Source of the DNA: Hyaloraphidium curvatum
Lineage: Eukaryota > Monoblepharomycota > Hyaloraphidiomycetes > Hyaloraphidiales > Hyaloraphidiaceae
Assembly (NCBI GenBank): GCA_025558095.1
Contig: JAIVFI010000021.1
Coordinates: forward strand, 372,001-436,000
Length of the DNA stretch: 64,000 bases
Reading direction: 5' to 3'
The notes beneath the pieces are model-generated. The model had not been told where the DNA came from. It saw only the letters and a list, made by a program, of their open reading frames with translations, and did no database searches. This document shows, in pieces, positions 28,768-40,774 of the stretch. Position numbers and translations under genes: made by a program. The number at the start of each line of letters is the position of its first letter. Positions within the stretch are counted from its first letter, which is position 1.

Positions 28768-29493
28768 ATGGCTGATGTTGCAGCCATCAAGCAGAAACTG
28801 TCGATCCTTGGCGCCGTTGTAGCCGAGGTAAACCAGTTCAATGGTCAGACGAAGGCATTTGTGTCCAGCATGCTCTCGGACCTGCGGGACAGGTACTCGA
28901 AGAAGGCCGCCAGGGCAGATGCGGACGAAACCATCTCCCGGAACCTGCGCGGGCAGGTGCCCAACGACGCGCCCGCAGCTTTCACTGCTCGCCAGGCGGA
29001 AGAGATCAAGGCACCTCTGATGGGACGGGCAATGTACAACACCATCCTGGTCAAGGAGCGGCTCGCGGACGGAACTTTTCAGTGCAAGCTCATGAAGCGC
29101 TCTCTGACCGTGGTTCCAAAGCCGCCTAAATCTCCAAAGAAGAAGGGAGACATCAACAAAGGCAAAAATGTTCTGCGCCCCGAGGACAGTGGCGGCGCAG
29201 ACGCGGAGGGCGAGGATGGCGAAGGTGCGGAAGAAGGACAGGCTGGATATGCCAAAGATGGGAATGAAGAGGACGATGACATGGGATACGCAGTCCCAGC
29301 TGCCACCCTGGCAGAGTATCTCGTTGAACGGAGGCTTTGCCTCCCGATGCGCAGGGACCCCGATCTGGCGGGCTCGGCCTTGATCCAGGGGCACCCTGAC
29401 TTCATCACCATGTTCAGTATGTCGATGTTGCGGTCCGTGGGCGACAAATTATGTCTCACTCTCCTCCGAGGGAGATGCCTTCTGGGACGGTGA
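28768..29493 (+). CDS. Hypothetical acidic/lysine-rich protein
   Basis: 241 codons. It begins ADVAAIKQKLSILGAVVAE, a helix-prone start, and continues with charged helices (LSDLRDRYSKKAARADADE). Next is a basic patch KPPKSPKKKGDINKGKN, then an acidic stretch GEDGEGAEEGQAGYAKDGNEE. I recognise no domain. The last 25 codons may read into an intron: GTATGT follows MFS at about 29417 and an AG precedes GGAGATGCC, after which DAFWDGEVRERK-like sequence appears. Start and end are therefore both uncertain. Confidence 0.45.
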   Translation: MADVAAIKQKLSILGAVVAEVNQFNGQTKAFVSSMLSDLRDRYSKKAARADADETISRNLRGQVPNDAPAAFTARQAEEIKAPLMGRAMYNTILVKERLADGTFQCKLMKRSLTVVPKPPKSPKKKGDINKGKNVLRPEDSGGADAEGEDGEGAEEGQAGYAKDGNEEDDDMGYAVPAATLAEYLVERRLCLPMRRDPDLAGSALIQGHPDFITMFSMSMLRSVGDKLCLTLLRGRCLLGR

Positions 29494-31013
29494 AGTCCGG
29501 GAGCGGAAGGTATCTATCCGGCGGAGTCCAGGGGAAGAAGGTCCGCGGCGGCAGCCGAGAAGGCGGCGTTCTTGGCGCCAGCTGCCCCGACTTCTTCTTG
29601 TTCTTCAGCGCGGGCATGATGAGGGTGAAGCTGGGAGTAGGAGGAGCATGCGGCTCTGGCTGCGGCTGCGGCAGTCATCACCTCCGCACCCAATCAATCG
29701 CGCCCACGGAAAATGCTTCAGGGGCCCGAAATCCACTCGGATTGGACCAAAAATGATCGCAACAGATTTATTTGGATGACAGCTACAGCGTATGGTCCGT
29801 ACTACAGCGATCGGACGGGAAGGTGCCGCGTCGGTCCCGTCCGCAGCTGGGAGCTTTGGACGGCGCGGCAGGCACCGCCAGACCGAATAACCGGCCGGAA
29901 ACCGGAACGATGTGGGCCGGCGCATGCCGCCAACCGTCAAAACTGGCCGCAGAGGTGGGAGAGAGCGGCAAATCGAGCGAAGATTTGGGGAGGGAGGGCA
30001 AGAGCGCCGCGCGCGCGCTGTTCCAAGGCACAAACAGCGTCGTCAGACCTTCTGCTTTGCAGCGACGAATACCGACTCACGACGTCGTAGGCGACAAAAT
30101 TACCCCAAGGAGGCAGCTGAGCGGGGTCGAAGCGGTGCGACGACCACGGTTCGATGGCGTCGCTGTTCCGCGCCGCTGTCCCGCGCCGTCGGGGGGCAGC
30201 GTCCTGGCCCTGGAGCCCAAAAAGACCGGGACGGCTCGGGGAAATCGGCCAAAAAGACCGAGGAAGTCGGGCGGCGAACACCCGGGGCCCGAACCCGGGA
30301 ATCGGGTAGACAACAGACGCCGACCGGTGCTAGGACTTTTAGGCCAGCCATCGACGATGACTCACGGAGTGTCTGCTGGGTCCGAGGACCGTCCCCGGGC
30401 TTGGCAGAGCCCAAGAGGGAGCAGACCACGACCCCTGCGAACGGTAGAACCACAGGCATAAGGAATAGCACGTTCGAAAAACGCGAACAGCCGTGCTTGA
30501 GGTAAGAGCAGGATCTCCAAAATCGGAGAAGCACTCACGGAAGGCTTCACAGGAACGGCCAACGCGATACGCCGATCGCCCTCGCACCGCGTCGGCATCC
30601 CGTCCGCCCCATCCCGGCCCTCCTCGCCGTCCGCAGCCTCGGGAACGTCACATGACGTTCCTAACCCGCGTGTTTGGCCTGTCCCGGATCGCGGGAAATC
30701 GGACACGAGCTTCACGCGTCGAATGTTCGTATAGTGAGTTGCACAAGCTCGTTCCCTTCTCCCCTCTCAACGTTTTGCAGCTCGCCGGCGGCACTGATTC
30801 GCACGGACTCGGCCCCTGCAGCCGGGCCGTCACGACCCTACGGGACGCCTGCCAGTGGCCCGCCCCTCGCACGGCGCCCCGGCTCGACGCGCGAGAGGCC
30901 GCGGACTGCGGAGGAACCGGCCCGGGCCGGCGGTCCCCGCGCGGTCCAGGTACGGCCATGGGCCGCTGCGGCGAGGCGGATCTCATCGAGATCGACTGCC
31001 AGGCATTTCAATC
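29494..31013. other. GC-rich gene-poor region
   Basis: Several overlapping ORFs on both strands have Arg/Pro/Gly-rich translations without motifs; none stands out. The right end is the presumed promoter and 5' UTR of the large gene starting at 31014. Confidence 0.35.
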
Positions 31014-34000
31014 ATGACGAAGCCCGCTGGAAGACCCATTGCGGTTCAGCGCATGGGCTTAGCTCCTGTGGTGGAAACGTACCACACATGGTACACGGAG
31101 CTAGGACGGCCCGCTGATCTGAAGGATCCAGAATGCCGTGGGTTGAAGATGCTGCTGCCAACTCTGGCTTTTCTGCTGATTGGGTTTACAGCCGTTTGGG
31201 AATACGCCGCAAGGGGCATTCCGGTCTTCTACATGGCCCACCGATTCTACGACGTCGACGAGTCGCTATCGCTGTTCCTGAATAGGGATTGCAACAAGAA
31301 GTACGAGACTAAGCCGCATGCCCGGGTCGTCTTTTATCCGAAGGAGGTATGGAGCAGCTCGTTTGCCCTTTCCATGGATGCGCATCCCTGATCTCCTTTC
31401 GGTCACAGCATGCAGCATTTCTGGCTCCCAAGTCGGTCTCCCCTCGCATGACTGTGGCGTATTGGTGCTGATCTTCCCCCAGCGTCGTCGAACGAGCTAC
31501 AAAGAAGAAGGACAAGGTTTCTTTCTGGGTCCCGACCATCAGTGAGTTTCCAGTCGCATTTCCCCGAGCAGCTCTGACAGAAACTCCCAGCTGCCAAGCA
31601 TTACATCGACGCGGACTACACGTTGTTATACAACAGCATGGTCATCAAGTCTCTCGACGACGAAGAAGTGCTCGCGTTCTTCGACAAACATTGCACGAAG
31701 ACCTTTCCCGCAGGGCAAAGGAGGGTGAATTACCGGCCCAAGGACGTGAGTGCAGCTGCTCCAAGACATCATCCTTTACTCAGCGTCGCTTCATCCTCAT
31801 CGTCGCCTCTTCCCCTGCATCATTGTCTGGTTTTGAAGCCAACTGCGCCCACCCCAAGGTCTGGCTCGACAGTTCAGTTCTCTGTGCTTGGCAAAACTGA
31901 CGCATTCTTCCATCCACCATCTCCTGCATACCAGTGGCCTCAACCGAGCCCTGATTGATTTGCAGGATAGGCTTCCCAAGAATCGAAGGGAACGGCGCGA
32001 CGCGGGTCGCAGGGCAAGAACTCCAACGGAGCAGGAGACGGAGCAGGAGCCGCCCGCAGGTCAACAAGGTAGAGTAGATGCTTGCAGTGCAGTGCAAACG
32101 ACCTAACTTCTGCACCACCATCCGCAGCAGCTCGTATCGGGAACCCTCAAGCAGCTTCAGAAACGAACGAGCCGGCGCAGAGCGGTATAGTGCAACTAGG
32201 TGCAGCCATGCTGCACTACTGAGCCTTCCTCCGCCTTTCTCCGCTGCAGATGACTGGGAACTGCCCCACCCGTCGACGATCGCCATGCCCAACCCGTCCC
32301 CCACCCCCGCGCCGCAATTCAAGGCACGGCAGGTCGGCGACGGCCACGGTCGCACCAAGCCGTCGGAACCATGTGGGAATGCTCCGGCTCGTGCTTCCGG
32401 AGCCCGTCCTGGTGCGGCCACGGCCACGGACTTGGACTTGGACGACGACGACGACTTGAAGGCGGGTTTCAGTTAAGATTCGCTTCGTTTCGGATCCTCA
32501 TCCTAGTACAGATCGTGGACTGCGCGTCCGACACCAAGCCTCCTTCTTCGGCCGAAGCCAAGCCCACCAAGGCTAAGTCGAAACCCAAGACGACCAAGTC
32601 GGATATCGTTCACGTGGTAGGTGATGTCGGACTCTCGCGAGTTTGTGCGTGACTGGCTTGCATTTCCACAAAGCTCGACGATGACGAAGATCTTGTTGAT
32701 CACGTCGACCAAGCCAAGCAGGTCAACCAGGTGCTTGCTCACTTCCCCTTTGCGTATGCGGAAGACGCCGTCAAGATGTTGGCCAAGCACGGGACGGTGG
32801 ACGCCGCCATCAAGGCGCTTGAATTCGTAAGGTCCCGTTCGGCTCCAGCTATTCTGCGACCTGATGATTTGGGCAGGTCGAGTTGGACCGCGACGTGGCG
32901 CGACTGTACCACGAATTCGCGGCCATCTCAAATGAGCAAATTCAAGACCTAGTCGCTCGGTCTGACGGTGACCCCAGGGCTGCGAGGATGATGGTTGCGG
33001 AGCTAAAAGAGAGCCTGACAATGTCGAAGGTGAGGTTCATTCTCGCGCTCTGCAACCAGCAGCGGCCTCTGATGTCACGCCAAGGAGAAACCAAAGCACG
33101 TGGAAGTATTCGCAATCCCGGATTCGGAACCCGAGGAGCAGGAGCAGCCGGACGAGTTCGCGATCAACATGCAGGTAAGCACGATGTGCAACTGCACACG
33201 ATTATCCCGTGCTGACCTAATGCTACAGAAGAGCTTCGAGGACGAGGAGAAGCCTCTCGATGGACGTTCGATTGGCATGGTAAGCATGCGCGGTCACTTT
33301 CATGCACGTCCTTGCTTGGAGGATTCACGATCCATTGCAGAGAAGCAAACTCGAGCCTCTGAAGGAGGAGGAACAGCAGCAGACGATCAAGGGGAAGCAG
33401 CAGCAGACCTTCCTCGGTCAGATTGTCAAGCATGCGCGTGATCGGCAAACTACCACTCCAGCAGGTCTCAAGCCGAACTTTTTCAATGGCAAGTTCCATG
33501 GACTCTACGACAACGACGGCAAAGACTTGGAAGACATGGCAGACGAAGATTACCGGGAGGCGAGCAGGCTTCTTCTGTGCACGTCGTGCCTGCAACCATT
33601 GACCATCATCGGCACTTCAGATCAGCATGGACATTCGGGCGACGGTCGACGATATGGAGGAGGACGAAGAGGAGATTATTCGCCGCCGCTCTACGGTCCG
33701 GCCCTTTCTGCGACGTTCAAGGCAAGCTTCTAACAACTTCATTCTCCGGCAGAAGAAGCGGAAGATTTCGGCCTTGGACTCGGACGACGACGTCGACCTA
33801 CCGGCAGGTGACACATCACGTTGTTACTACCCTTTGCACTTCAGTTTGTGCTGACTCTTCTTCCCAAACAGTCACCGCAACGGCCGCGGATTCGAGTGTG
33901 TCTGCACAGGTAGCAGGTTTTGCTGGCAACTTGGCATCCGCGCGAGTGCTAACTGGCGCATGTGCTACAGGCGCCTCGAAAGAAGCAGCGAGGTCGGCCG

Positions 34001-37000
34001 AAAAAGACCGACAATGTCGACGGTGCCGAGAGCAAGAACAAGAAGAAACCCAACGGCCGGTATGAGCGCATCATAAAGGAAGACACTGAGGGTACGAACA
34101 AGCTGGGCTGGTCAATATGCTGCACTCATTCACCCCATGATCCATCCAGCTGGGCGAGGACAATACGCCTTCTGCAACTTGACCAAGTACGCGCTCGCAA
34201 GATTCATGGTTGACGCAGTCTCGAATGGATCAACCAAGGACGAGGCAGTTAAAGCCGCCTCCAACTTCTTCTTCGACGGCAAGGTCTCGCACTCGCAGCT
34301 TCTCATAGTTTACGGAGCCAACCAAGTGAGTTTCCCCTCTCATCTGTTGCGGCATCCTTTGAACAAGGCCTGTAATCCGGACAGTCCTCACCAATGACGT
34401 GGGAATCAGCGCAGACCCTGGCGCGCTGTCTTTACTGTCGCCAAGAGGTGCAGTTTATCGAAGATTTCTGGAGCTCTAGAGAAGACTTGAGGAAAAGAGT
34501 CGGCACAAGCAAGACAATTCCTCTGGACATTCGCCGTCAGCTCGTCACTTACATGCAAGACCGCCTACCATTCCAGTTTTCGATAAACGACGTGCGGTAC
34601 AGTAAATCCAAGCTGTTGAGGCCCAACCCCCAGGACTACGAGGAAGGCAGCTGGGCGGTGCTCAACATGGAGAATTTGTGCAGCTTTATGCAGGAGGAGC
34701 ACTTCAAGGAGACTCCGGAAGCACCGACCATTATCCTGCGCATCTCCAGCGAAGAATCCAAGGCCATCTTGGACACCTTCTGGAAGCAGGTCAAGGAGGT
34801 TCGCATGGACATCCCGTGAGTGCCAGCCCTCATCCAAGCCGTTATTGTCTAAGTCTGAGCTGGACAACAGTGAAATCCAGCAGGCTGCGTTTGAAGTGCA
34901 GGGCAATACCTTCTCGGACTTTGGAATCTCATGTCATCTGAACACGAAGACTGGCGGATTCAAGGCCAACTTGTCAGCGGACGATTATAAGAAAGCATAC
35001 AACGAAAGGTTGGCATCAAGTTGTGCACCATTGCTCCAGTGTTGACGTTTCGTCGTCGCCAGTCATTCCAAGGGCTTGAAAAGGTAAGCGCCATGGAAGC
35101 AGTCTCTCTGAGCCCGTTCTGAAGCCATCTGCCCCAGATACTATGCATCGGAAGCCGGACAAGCCAAGCAGAAGGAGAAAAACGCCAAGATCAGCGCGGG
35201 TCACCTGAAGTAAGGACGCACACGAGAGAACCGATGCGGCCGTTACTCACCCTCCTTGTAGGCATAATGCATCGGAGGCAGTTCAGGTGACCAAGGAGAA
35301 GAGAAGCGCCGGTCTCAAGAAGTGAGCAGCACACCAGCTTGGAGTCCCTTCGTCCCTGACTCGCATCTTCTCAGGTTTCATGCTTCGGAAGCCGGGCAGG
35401 TGGCCAGGGAAAAGTGGAGCAAGGACCGGCTTGAGTGAGCACGAGTCAAAGTCTAAGTTGCAAAGACCGCACCTGAGCTGTCTCGCTTCCACCTCAGGTA
35501 CTATGCAACCGAAGCAGGGAAGGAGTCAACTGAGAAGAGCCGTGCAGGCCTAAAGGAGTGAGTGAGCACGGCAAATTCGCGAGGCCGCACGCAAACAACT
35601 CAATGCCCAGGTATCATGCTTCGGAGAAAGCACGGGCCGTCAGGAAAGATGTGAACGAAAAGATCAGCTCGGGGCTTAAGAAGTGAGGAAACGGAACGCT
35701 CGCTCTGGCCTGCTTGACAGACATTCTTCATCGGGCCCTAGTACTACACTTCGGAGGCAGGGCAGGCTGCGAAGCCGCAGAGGATCCAAAGCCGTCGAGA
35801 GTGAGCAAGGAGAAGCCTCGATGAGCATGTGTTTGGCTGACCCTGTTCTGTTTCAGCTATTACGACACAGCAGCCGGACAAACTACGAAGGACAAGATCA
35901 GCAAAAGCCTTCGAGAGTGAGTGGCCAAGAAGAGCGTGGACTTTTAACTTACACCCACGTTAGGTTCAATCAATCTGCACAGGGCATCGTCAACCGTCTC
36001 CGACACTCCGCAAACATGAAGCTGTAAGTCTGATGGCGGCTTGACAAGCAGTTCAGTCTGCTAATCGCAACCCCAGGATGTGGTCAAGCATGAGCGACGA
36101 GGAACGAGACCAAGCAAGGGCGCGGCTTTACGTTCGTGGAGGTGGAAAGGTAGCACTCAACCTCCCTCCTGCCTAAAGACTGCTGATGACATCTTGCTCC
36201 CTAGCTCACCCCCATCACCATCACCGTGGACGGCGACGACATTACCTGTTTCGTCGCCGGCTGGGAGGGCAGGACGCTGTCCTTCTTCGAGTTCCTGCTC
36301 GGTGAAGGCTTTGCTGAGCTGCATGTCAAGAATGACCTCTATCTCCCCGGGACCTCCGAGGAGATCAACACGAGGGTCCCGAGATCGTTTGATGAGCACC
36401 GAACGGCCTATACTTCCTACACCCTCGATGACGAGATGTTCGGGCACCGACTTGATCATCAGGTGAGTCGGAGGTACGACGATGCATATGTTTGAATCTA
36501 ACGTAATGCATGATCAGGTCTCCGGGAACGTTGTGCCTCTGCTCCAGAAGCTCCTTGGTGCAACGACCGAGCAAGAAGTCCGCAAGCGCCTTCTCCCTAG
36601 CCTCTCGAGCCTCGGACTGGCCCACAACTTCGATCTTTCGCAAGCTCAGTGGGAGACGAAATGTCTCTTTCAAGTGGTGCGAGGTGGAGCCCGAGGCGTA
36701 CAAGTCTTCTGGGAAAAGGGCGCCGGGGCTATTCGGCAGCTTCGGCAGCCATACTTTGCGATCGATTGGGCTCACAAGAGTGCTTACATCGCTGTGCCAA
36801 CCATCTACGAGGGGGAGAAGGTGTGGGAGGTGCTGGCAATCATCCTTGACAGCGACTTCCTGGCTACCCCTGATAACATCCGGTCTGTTCGACTATCGTC
36901 TCCGTTGAGATCTTTTGCTCACAGTCATTTCAGAACGTTTCGCCAACACGGCCGATATCTGGAGAACCGCTGCGACAAGGAGGTGATCGCAGTCCCCAAG

Positions 37001-37606
37001 ATCTTCCTCAACGAGGTCGCGGCGCAGACGGCCGGCGTGCACGAGCAGACCCCGCTCGAATGGGCACTTGAGGGCTGCCCGGGCGTGCCTCCCGACCGGC
37101 GCCCCAAGATCATTCGCATGGACGGTCTCTTTGCCGCGTGCCCCGTCAACGACCGTGCTCGCCGCGTCGTTCGGGCCAAGGCCATGAACCCCAGGACCAT
37201 GCGAGTCGTGTTGGAAGAGGCAGAGGGAGAGGGAAGGGGCGCGAGTGAGGAGCAGCTCATGGGCGAGGAGCAGGGCGAGCGCGAGGGCAGGGAGCAGGGC
37301 GAGCGCGAGGGCGAGGAGCAGATCGAAAGCGACTTCGAGGAGCAGTCCGAGGGCGGGAAGGAGTTCGACCCCGAGGAGCAGTTCGATTTCGAGGAGCAGT
37401 TGGGCGGGGAGCAGTTCGATTTCGAGGAGCAGTTGGGCGGGGAGCAGTTCGATTTCGAGGAGCAGTTGGGCGGGGAGGAGTTCGACTCCGAGGGGGAGCA
37501 GGGCGGGGAGGAGTTCGACTCCGAGGACGAGTTCGACACCGGGGACTTGGGAGAACCTCGGCGATCTGTACTAGAAGCCAATGAGAGACCACTGGTGCTG
37601 TACTAG
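31014..37606 (+). CDS. Large multi-exon protein with AT-hook, exon-encoded repeats and acidic tail; family not recognised
   Basis: I read one gene of roughly 25 or more small exons split by introns of about 45-80 nt, from MTKPAGRPIAVQ to the stop at 37606. In order: two related about 45-residue modules (MAHRFYDVDESLSLFLNRDC and AKHYIDADYTLLYNSMVIKS); Lys/Pro- and Asp-rich linkers; a helical region (LAHFPFAYAEDAVKMLAKHG) with CUE/UBA-like spacing; an AT-hook (KKQRGRPKKTD, about 33980); a conserved-looking globular part (34394-34818); the repeat-exon array (35063-36023); a second globular part (TITVDGDDITCFVAGWEGRT onward); and a Glu-rich tail. Nuclear, DNA- or chromatin-associated function is inferred only from the AT-hook and charge. 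It could be two adjacent genes; no internal gene boundary was evident. Confidence 0.6.
35063..36023 (+). repeat. One-exon-per-repeat array of about 20-24-residue units
   Basis: Nine consecutive mini-exons: 35063-35083 (21 nt), 35138-35209 (72), 35262-35321 (60), 35375-35434 (60), 35498-35557 (60), 35611-35682 (72), 35742-35800 (59), 35857-35916 (60) and 35964-36023 (60), with introns of 47-63 nt, all phase 2. Each full exon encodes one variant of YYASEAGQ..K.K..AGLKK, and each acceptor is followed by a TAC/CAT-Ala/Thr-Ser-Glu start. The 59-nt exon has lost one base at its 5' edge and would shift the frame. Confidence 0.8.
37376..37474 (+). repeat. Three perfect 33-nt coding repeats (EQFDFEEQLGG)
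   Basis: Copies at 37376-37408, 37409-37441 and 37442-37474 are essentially identical, with degenerate flanking units (EEFDSEGEQGG). They encode the acidic tail of the large protein. Near-identity suggests recent expansion and likely copy-number variation. Confidence 0.85.
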
Positions 37607-37828
37607 GTGCAGAGGCAAGAGTATTGGTCTTGATTCGGACCATGAGGAATGAAAGAGAGTCCATGGAATCCCGTCCATTATGAAACAATAGGCTCCCTTC
37701 CGAGGCACAACCCCGATGTCAAAGGGCGAGAACAATTCCCGTCCGGCCTCGATGCTCAATCGAGGGAGCCCGCACGTGGCGTCCACAACGCAGACATCAT
37801 CCAGAGAAGCGTCTGGAAAGTGGAAAGC
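37607..37828. other. Convergent 3' intergenic region
   Basis: Short gap between the large gene and the PCS stub on the opposite strand; no motif is seen. Confidence 0.4.
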
Positions 37829-38167
37829 TCAACGTTCTAGTAGCCCGGAGAGTCCGTCTCCGAGCGCCTTCTTGAACATGGCCTTGCCTCGGTCCGATTC
37901 GAAGGCAATGAGATGGGGCGGCAGGGGTCGGCGATAAAACGTGCGCGCAAGGAGCTCCGCTGCAACATTGGCAGGCGAGCGCTGCTTAGGCGACGGCGGC
38001 GGCGACGGCGGCGATGGCTTCGGAACGGGGCTCGGGAGCTGCGGCGCCCCTTTGCGGATCATTGTCTGTGTCTGCCCGCCGGAAGCCTGCCGCCGCATCG
38101 CAGGCACCGGCTGCGCGACACGATGAGCCATCGCTGAGCACACCGTGACCGCCGTACGGTGCTTCAT
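37829..38167 (-). pseudogene. N-terminal stub of a phytochelatin synthase gene
   Basis: From the ATG at 38167 the ORF has a Pro/Ser-rich leader (SPVPKPSPPSPPPSPKQ), then RTFYRRPLPPHLIAFESDRG and KAMFKKALGDG, which align with the first 30 residues of the PCS at 26.5 kb (about half identical). After ALGDG the homology stops and the frame ends at GLLER. The catalytic Cys helix and everything after it are missing within the next 250 bp. It is on the same strand as the other PCS loci and is probably a relic left by rearrangement. The leader could be an organelle-targeting extension. Confidence 0.7.
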
Positions 38168-38354
38168 GGCCGAGAGAGGGCGAGCGGTTGTGGAACCCGA
38201 CGATGACTGATCGGAAATCGGAACCCACACAAGTCCAACGCGCCATCAACTTCCGTCACTCGGAAGCAAGTCGAAGAGACGTCCGAAACGCAGCAAACGG
38301 ACTACAACAGCGGCGCGGAACACATGATCGCCTCCCTTTGCGCGATACAACTGC

Positions 38355-40774
38355 CTAGATCCCCCCGTTGGCCTTCTCCTCCTCCCCATCTTTCACCTCC
38401 TCCGTTGTTTCGCCCACAGCGCGCTCACTGTGGATCCGCTCGCGCTCATCGTACCAGTTCCAGTCATCCATGATGCACGTCTTGGAGCGGTACTCGCTGA
38501 AGATCCGGAGCATCTCACGGCCAACGTCCGGAGGAAGCTCCTGCGTGTCGCGCGAGTTCGTCACGGGCTTGTTCTCGTTCGATCTGGGAAGGGGTGTCAG
38601 CCGCCCTCGAACTGGCAATCGATTCTCGAACGACTCACGCGACGCGCAGGTGCCTCAGGGCACCGTTGGGCACGTCCTTGACAAAGATCCACTTGACCCC
38701 GAACACCCCTTTCCACTTGCCGTCCTGGGCCCAGACGCTCGAGTTCTTGTTCCAATCCACGCGCGTCAGCATTTCCGCGACGCCGCAAAAATGTCCCGAA
38801 GCGTTGACCGAGTAGAAGAGATAAATTGGGCCCACCCCGTGGTTCTCCATGAATGCTGCGTCGAGGCGGCGGTTTCCGATCTCGGTCGAGGCCCAGATGG
38901 AGTACTTTAGCGACTTGTGAACGTCGTCCTCCGTGTAGGATTTGATGACGAAGAACTTGGCCTGCAGAGTGGGAAACAATGGTCAAGGTGACCCAAACAC
39001 ATCGATTCCTGCTGCCGATGGTACTCACGGCAGACGGCTTGGTGTTGAAGACTTTGGGATTAATCCCCCGCTCGGCAAACATCTCGGAAGTCTTCGTCTT
39101 CGCATCATCCGTGCGCCTGGGACCCACCGTCAGCACGGGACCCGTGGCAGCAGTGGTCCTTGAAGCCATCGAAGCCCAGGAAGACGGAGCCGTCCTAGGT
39201 GCCGGGATAGCGCCATTGGTGGCGGCCACCCGTGTCGCAGGCGCAGCAGTAGGCGCGACGACCTTTTCCGCAGGCTTGGGGGGATTCTTTGCGATGGCAG
39301 CCCAGGACATTGGCTTCTTGGAATCCGGCGCCCCGGTGCCTTCAGCGACTTCGGGGACTTCCGCTGCTGCCACCAAAGTCCCCGTCGCAGCTGTCGGGGC
39401 AATAGAAGACGCGGGAACAGTGATAGCGCCGTCCTTATCCCGCGGTCGTCCCGTGCCGGAAACTCGCGTCGAGGCAGAAGAGTCGATTCCAATCTCTTCC
39501 AGGCCCTCCGCTAGGTTCTGCACTGAAGCACTGACGTCCGGAGCAAATGGACCATCCCCCGTAGCAATCGTGCCGCCGAGGGACCCGATCGAAGTGCCCC
39601 AGGAGGGCAACTGGAAAACGGCATCCCCATTGGCTGACAGCGGCCCGCTCGCAAGCTCCGCCGCCGGCGGCCCGGACGCAAGCGGCACTTCTGGCGCCGG
39701 AAACTTTTCGGGAGCAGATAGAACATTGATGTCCGCGAGCGAGCCGGTCCGCGCGGAGAAGGGAGGTGCGGAAGTGGCCACCGACGGGCCAAGGCCTGGC
39801 GGAGGTCCCGAGGTCACGCCAGATGCGGCTGCCATTGAACCGGTCGGCCCCATGGGAGCGGCTCCCGCAAGCAACTGGTTGGCGGACAGGGTCGTGCGTG
39901 CGTCGTCGGCAGAAATGACGCCCGTGCCGAGCCCGCCAAGTAGGTCATCCAAACCGAACCTTGCCTCGTAGTCTTTCCATTCGATTTGGTCCTCTTCGTG
40001 AGTGCTGGCGCCGACTCCAGCAGCTCCCCCCTGCGCATCGAGAGCGGCATCTGACTTGAGACCACCGCGAGCCCCGTCCGCACCGTAATAGGACGGGTAG
40101 TCCACCCCGCCGAAGAAAACGCTCGCGCCGAAAGGTGACACCTGTTTGCCTGGCGCCACGCCGGTTGCGTCTGATCCAGGAGCCGCGACTTCGGCGCCGC
40201 TGCCGGAGGCAGCAGCGGAAGCAGACCCCCTTTCGGTGTTTGTGGCCGGCCCCTTGAAACCGCCTTCGATCTCAACGTCCAAGCCTTCCGCAGGAGAAGC
40301 GACCGGCGATGCGGCCTCGCGGTCGAGCTTCGGCGAAAGAGGCCCTTCAGGCGGCGAAGCCAGATCAGAAGGGGGCGCTGCATGCTTTACCCCGCCGGAA
40401 GCGTCTTGCTGGGCACCGGCTTTGCTGAGCGCGGCGGCCGCGAGCGCCTGAGCGTGCGGACCTGCTTGGCCCTGCGCCTGCGGCACCGCGGGATACGCGG
40501 CGGCGAACGGCGATCCATAGGGGGAGCCGTACACCGCGTAGGCGGCCTGCGAGGGGTACTGCTGCGCGTACTGCTGGCCGTAGCCAAAGTAGCCGTCCCA
40601 TCCGGCGGGCGCGGCTACCGGCGCGCCGGCGAAGCCGCCGTAGTAGCCCGACGCCGGCAGCACGTACGCTCCGTAGCCCGACGGCGGCGCGTAGCCGTAG
40701 ACATCGCCCCACGCCGCGGCAGCCGCGGGCCGCCCGCGCGGCGCGCCGGGCGCGTGGGGCGGCGGCGCGGACAT
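38355..40774 (-). CDS. YTH-domain m6A RNA-binding protein
   Basis: Exons 40774-39029, 38961-38639 and 38583-38355. The first about 560 residues are low-complexity: Tyr/Gly/Pro/Ala-rich at the start ([15 protein letters not shown]), then Ala/Ser/Pro-rich. The YTH domain is built across all three exons: [37 protein letters not shown] with the first cage Trp, [36 protein letters not shown] and, after the last splice, [19 protein letters not shown]. The domain binds N6-methyladenosine in RNA, and the disordered N-terminus fits YTHDF-type cytoplasmic readers. The two splice joins fall exactly on conserved sequence. Confidence 0.93.

Noticed and set aside
30285-30310. tRNA-like CCCGAACCCGGGAATCGGG segment
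   Set aside because: Looks like a T-arm or primer-binding site at first sight, but no cloverleaf could be folded around it and no LTRs flank it.
29772-30461. 230-codon plus-strand ORF
   Set aside because: Several equally long ORFs overlap it on both strands, composition is biased and no start or domain is evident.
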